DNA of 64,000 nucleotides from Mycoplasmopsis anatis (GTDB lineage Bacteria; Bacillota_I; Bacilli_A; Mycoplasmatales; Metamycoplasmataceae): positions 620,001 through 684,000 of the forward strand of contig NZ_LR215035.1 of the NCBI RefSeq assembly GCF_900660655.1. The letters run 5' to 3'. Shown piece after piece: positions 62,394 to 64,000 of the stretch. Numbering within the stretch: position 1 is the stretch's first letter; every line of letters begins with the position of its first letter. The position numbers were made by a program, and so were the translations under genes. Below the pieces are notes generated by a model. The model was not told the DNA's origin. It made no database searches and saw nothing but the letters and a program-made list of their open reading frames with translations.

Positions 62394-64000
62394 TTATTTA
62401 ATTAAATTAAATAAAAATTTATCATCAATAATCTCAATATTAAGTTGTTCAGCTTTGGTCTTTTTGGAACCTGCATTTTCACCACAAAGTAGATAATTTG
62501 TTTTGTTTGAAACGCTAGAAGAAACAACTCCTCCATTTTGTTCAATAATCTCTTTAAGTTCTTCTCTTTTTAGCTCAAAAGTTCCGGTTATAACAAAAAT
62601 TAAATTCTCAAGTTTTTTAGTTGAATTAGTTTTTACTGAGGAAGTGAAAATTTTGCTTAAGTGATTTATTGTGTTAACATTATTTTCGTCACTAAGTCAT
62701 TTTTTTAGCGATTCTACTGATTTAGTTCCAAAATCGCTTTCATTTTCAAGTGAATCAATATCATAGGTTAAAAGTTCAGATATACTATTTATTTTTTTAG
62801 CGATTATTTTACTTGCTCTTTCTCCAATGTGTTTTATTCCTAGAGCAAAAATTATTTTATTTAATTTGTTATTTTTGCTATTTTCAATACTTTCAAGAAT
62901 ATTATTAACTTTTTTCTCTTTAAAAGTTCTTAATTGGAGAATTTTATTTTTATGTTCAGCTAAATTATAAATATCATAAACCTCTTTAATCAATCCCAGT
63001 TCAAAGAAAATCCTAATGTTAGATTCACCTAAATTAACAATATTTAAACTAGGTCTAGAAGCAAAGTGAATTATCTTTCTAATTTTCTTTTCATCACAGT
63101 TTTCATTAACACAAAATTGGTCCACATTATCATCAATATATTCTAATAGAGTATTACATGAAGGACAATTCATTGTTTTTGGATATACATCAGTTGAATT
63201 TTTTTTAACTAATTCAATAACCTTAGGTATTATTTCACCTGCTTTAATTAATTTAACTTCATCATTGATATTTAAGTTCAATTCTTTAATAAATTCATAA
63301 TTATGTAAAGTAGCAAATTGTACATTAGTTTGATTAAGTTCAACTGGTTCAACATTTGCTACATATGTTATTTTACCTGTTCTTCCAACACTAGTAGTAA
63401 TATTCAATATTTTAGTATTAGCTGATTCAGTTTCTAATTTAAATGCAATTGCATATCTTGGAAACTTAGCGGTATATCCTAGATCTTCTCAGATGTCAAT
63501 ATTATTTAATTTGATAACAAATCCATCGCAATCATAGTCTAATTTATTTTTAACTTCAGCAAATTTATCTATCTCTTCATAAATCTCTTCTAATTCAGTT
63601 ACTTTTTTAAAATATGTTTGTGTTGGAAAACCTAACTTATTAATAAATTCAATCACTTCAGATTGGAAATGTAAATTGTGTTGAAGAGGTTCAACCACTT
63701 CATATAAGAATGCACTTAAATTTCTTTGTTTAACTATCATAGGGTCTAATTGGCGTAGCGTACCACTTGCTGCGTTTCTAGGGTTAGAGAATTCCTGTTT
63801 ATTTTCTTTTTTAGTGCATTATTTATATCAATTAATGTTTTCTTCGAAATATAAACTTCACCTCTAATTTCAATTTCTTTAAGATAATTAATTTTTTGAG
63901 GTATAGAACTAATTTGGATAATATTTTCTGTGACATCTTCCCCTGTTATACCATCTCCACGTGTTACTGCCCTAATTAGTTTACCGTTTTGATAATGAAG
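62394..64000 (-). CDS. ligA: NAD-dependent DNA ligase LigA (5' end outside window, apparent frameshift)
   Basis: About 535 codons visible. In order: end of the adenylation domain ([31 protein letters not shown]), then [33 protein letters not shown] fold ([20 protein letters not shown]), zinc finger ([10 protein letters not shown]...FCVNENC), helix-hairpin-helix ([17 protein letters not shown]) and C-terminal BRCT ([18 protein letters not shown]). The frame breaks at 63807-63812: six T on the + strand where seven are needed to join LKK to [11 protein letters not shown]. Since LigA seals Okazaki fragments and is essential, a consensus error is the likeliest cause. Confidence 0.9.

Overview
The window comes from a low-GC Mollicute that reads UGA as tryptophan. 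Nearly every long gene (secA, uvrC, topA, parC, ligA, pgm and others) is uninterrupted only if TGA is sense. Lipobox lipoproteins, a fructose/ascorbate-type PTS, a nucleoside ABC transporter, an immunoglobulin-protease-like (DUF31) gene and a type I restriction specificity gene between inverted repeats all suggest a Mycoplasma/Mycoplasmopsis-like (hominis-group) species. The species itself cannot be named from the sequence alone.

Layout: 1-1.4 kb holds the 5' part of a 1-phosphofructokinase gene diverging from a DeoR-type regulator. 1.4-6.7 kb is a pyruvate dehydrogenase operon (pdhA-pdhB-pdhC-pdhD) in which lipoyl domains are absent from E2 and present as a near-identical pair on E3. 6.8-12.6 kb carries uvrC, secA and the rplK-rplA operon behind an L1-type leader. 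12.7-14.2 kb is an hsdS gene inside a ~135 bp imperfect inverted repeat. 14.3-18.2 kb is an RNA/ribosome maintenance cluster (rbgA, a DivIVA-like protein, two SPOUT methyltransferases) plus a phosphohexomutase. 18.3-25.9 kb is a forward run: ECF S component, nusB, a hypothetical, sufS, sufU, dinB, nadD-yqeK, and a pseudouridine synthase that runs in frame into a lipoprotein.

26-33.6 kb holds topA, a 23S rRNA uracil methyltransferase, parC, hup and a frameshifted recU. 33.7-37.1 kb has tpiA, a split chromate transporter, tRNA-His, a TM2-like protein and ppa. 37.1-44.1 kb combines a surface class C acid phosphatase with a complete nucleoside-type ABC importer, which together could scavenge nucleotides. 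44.2-47.1 kb is tex and a NERD-domain protein, followed by 12-bp iterons and a decayed COG2865-type regulator. 48.9-53.5 kb is an ascorbate-type PTS operon that also contains an epimerase, a catalytically dead zinc-peptidase-like membrane protein and two other membrane proteins, with a cre-like palindrome upstream. 53.9-57.1 kb is a host-interaction region: an ADP-ribosyltransferase-like lipoprotein, a decayed secreted-protein gene and a DUF31 serine protease. 57.3-64 kb has glpF, a D-lactate dehydrogenase-like gene, a degenerate dprA, rpmA/rplU, a small leader-like peptide, a YitT protein and a ligA running off the right edge.

Several genes carry single-base frameshifts: ligA, recU, the PTS IIC gene, the COG2865 remnant, and the start of the lipoprotein fused to the pseudouridine synthase. 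ligA is normally essential, so consensus errors in homopolymers must be considered beside phase variation and real decay.
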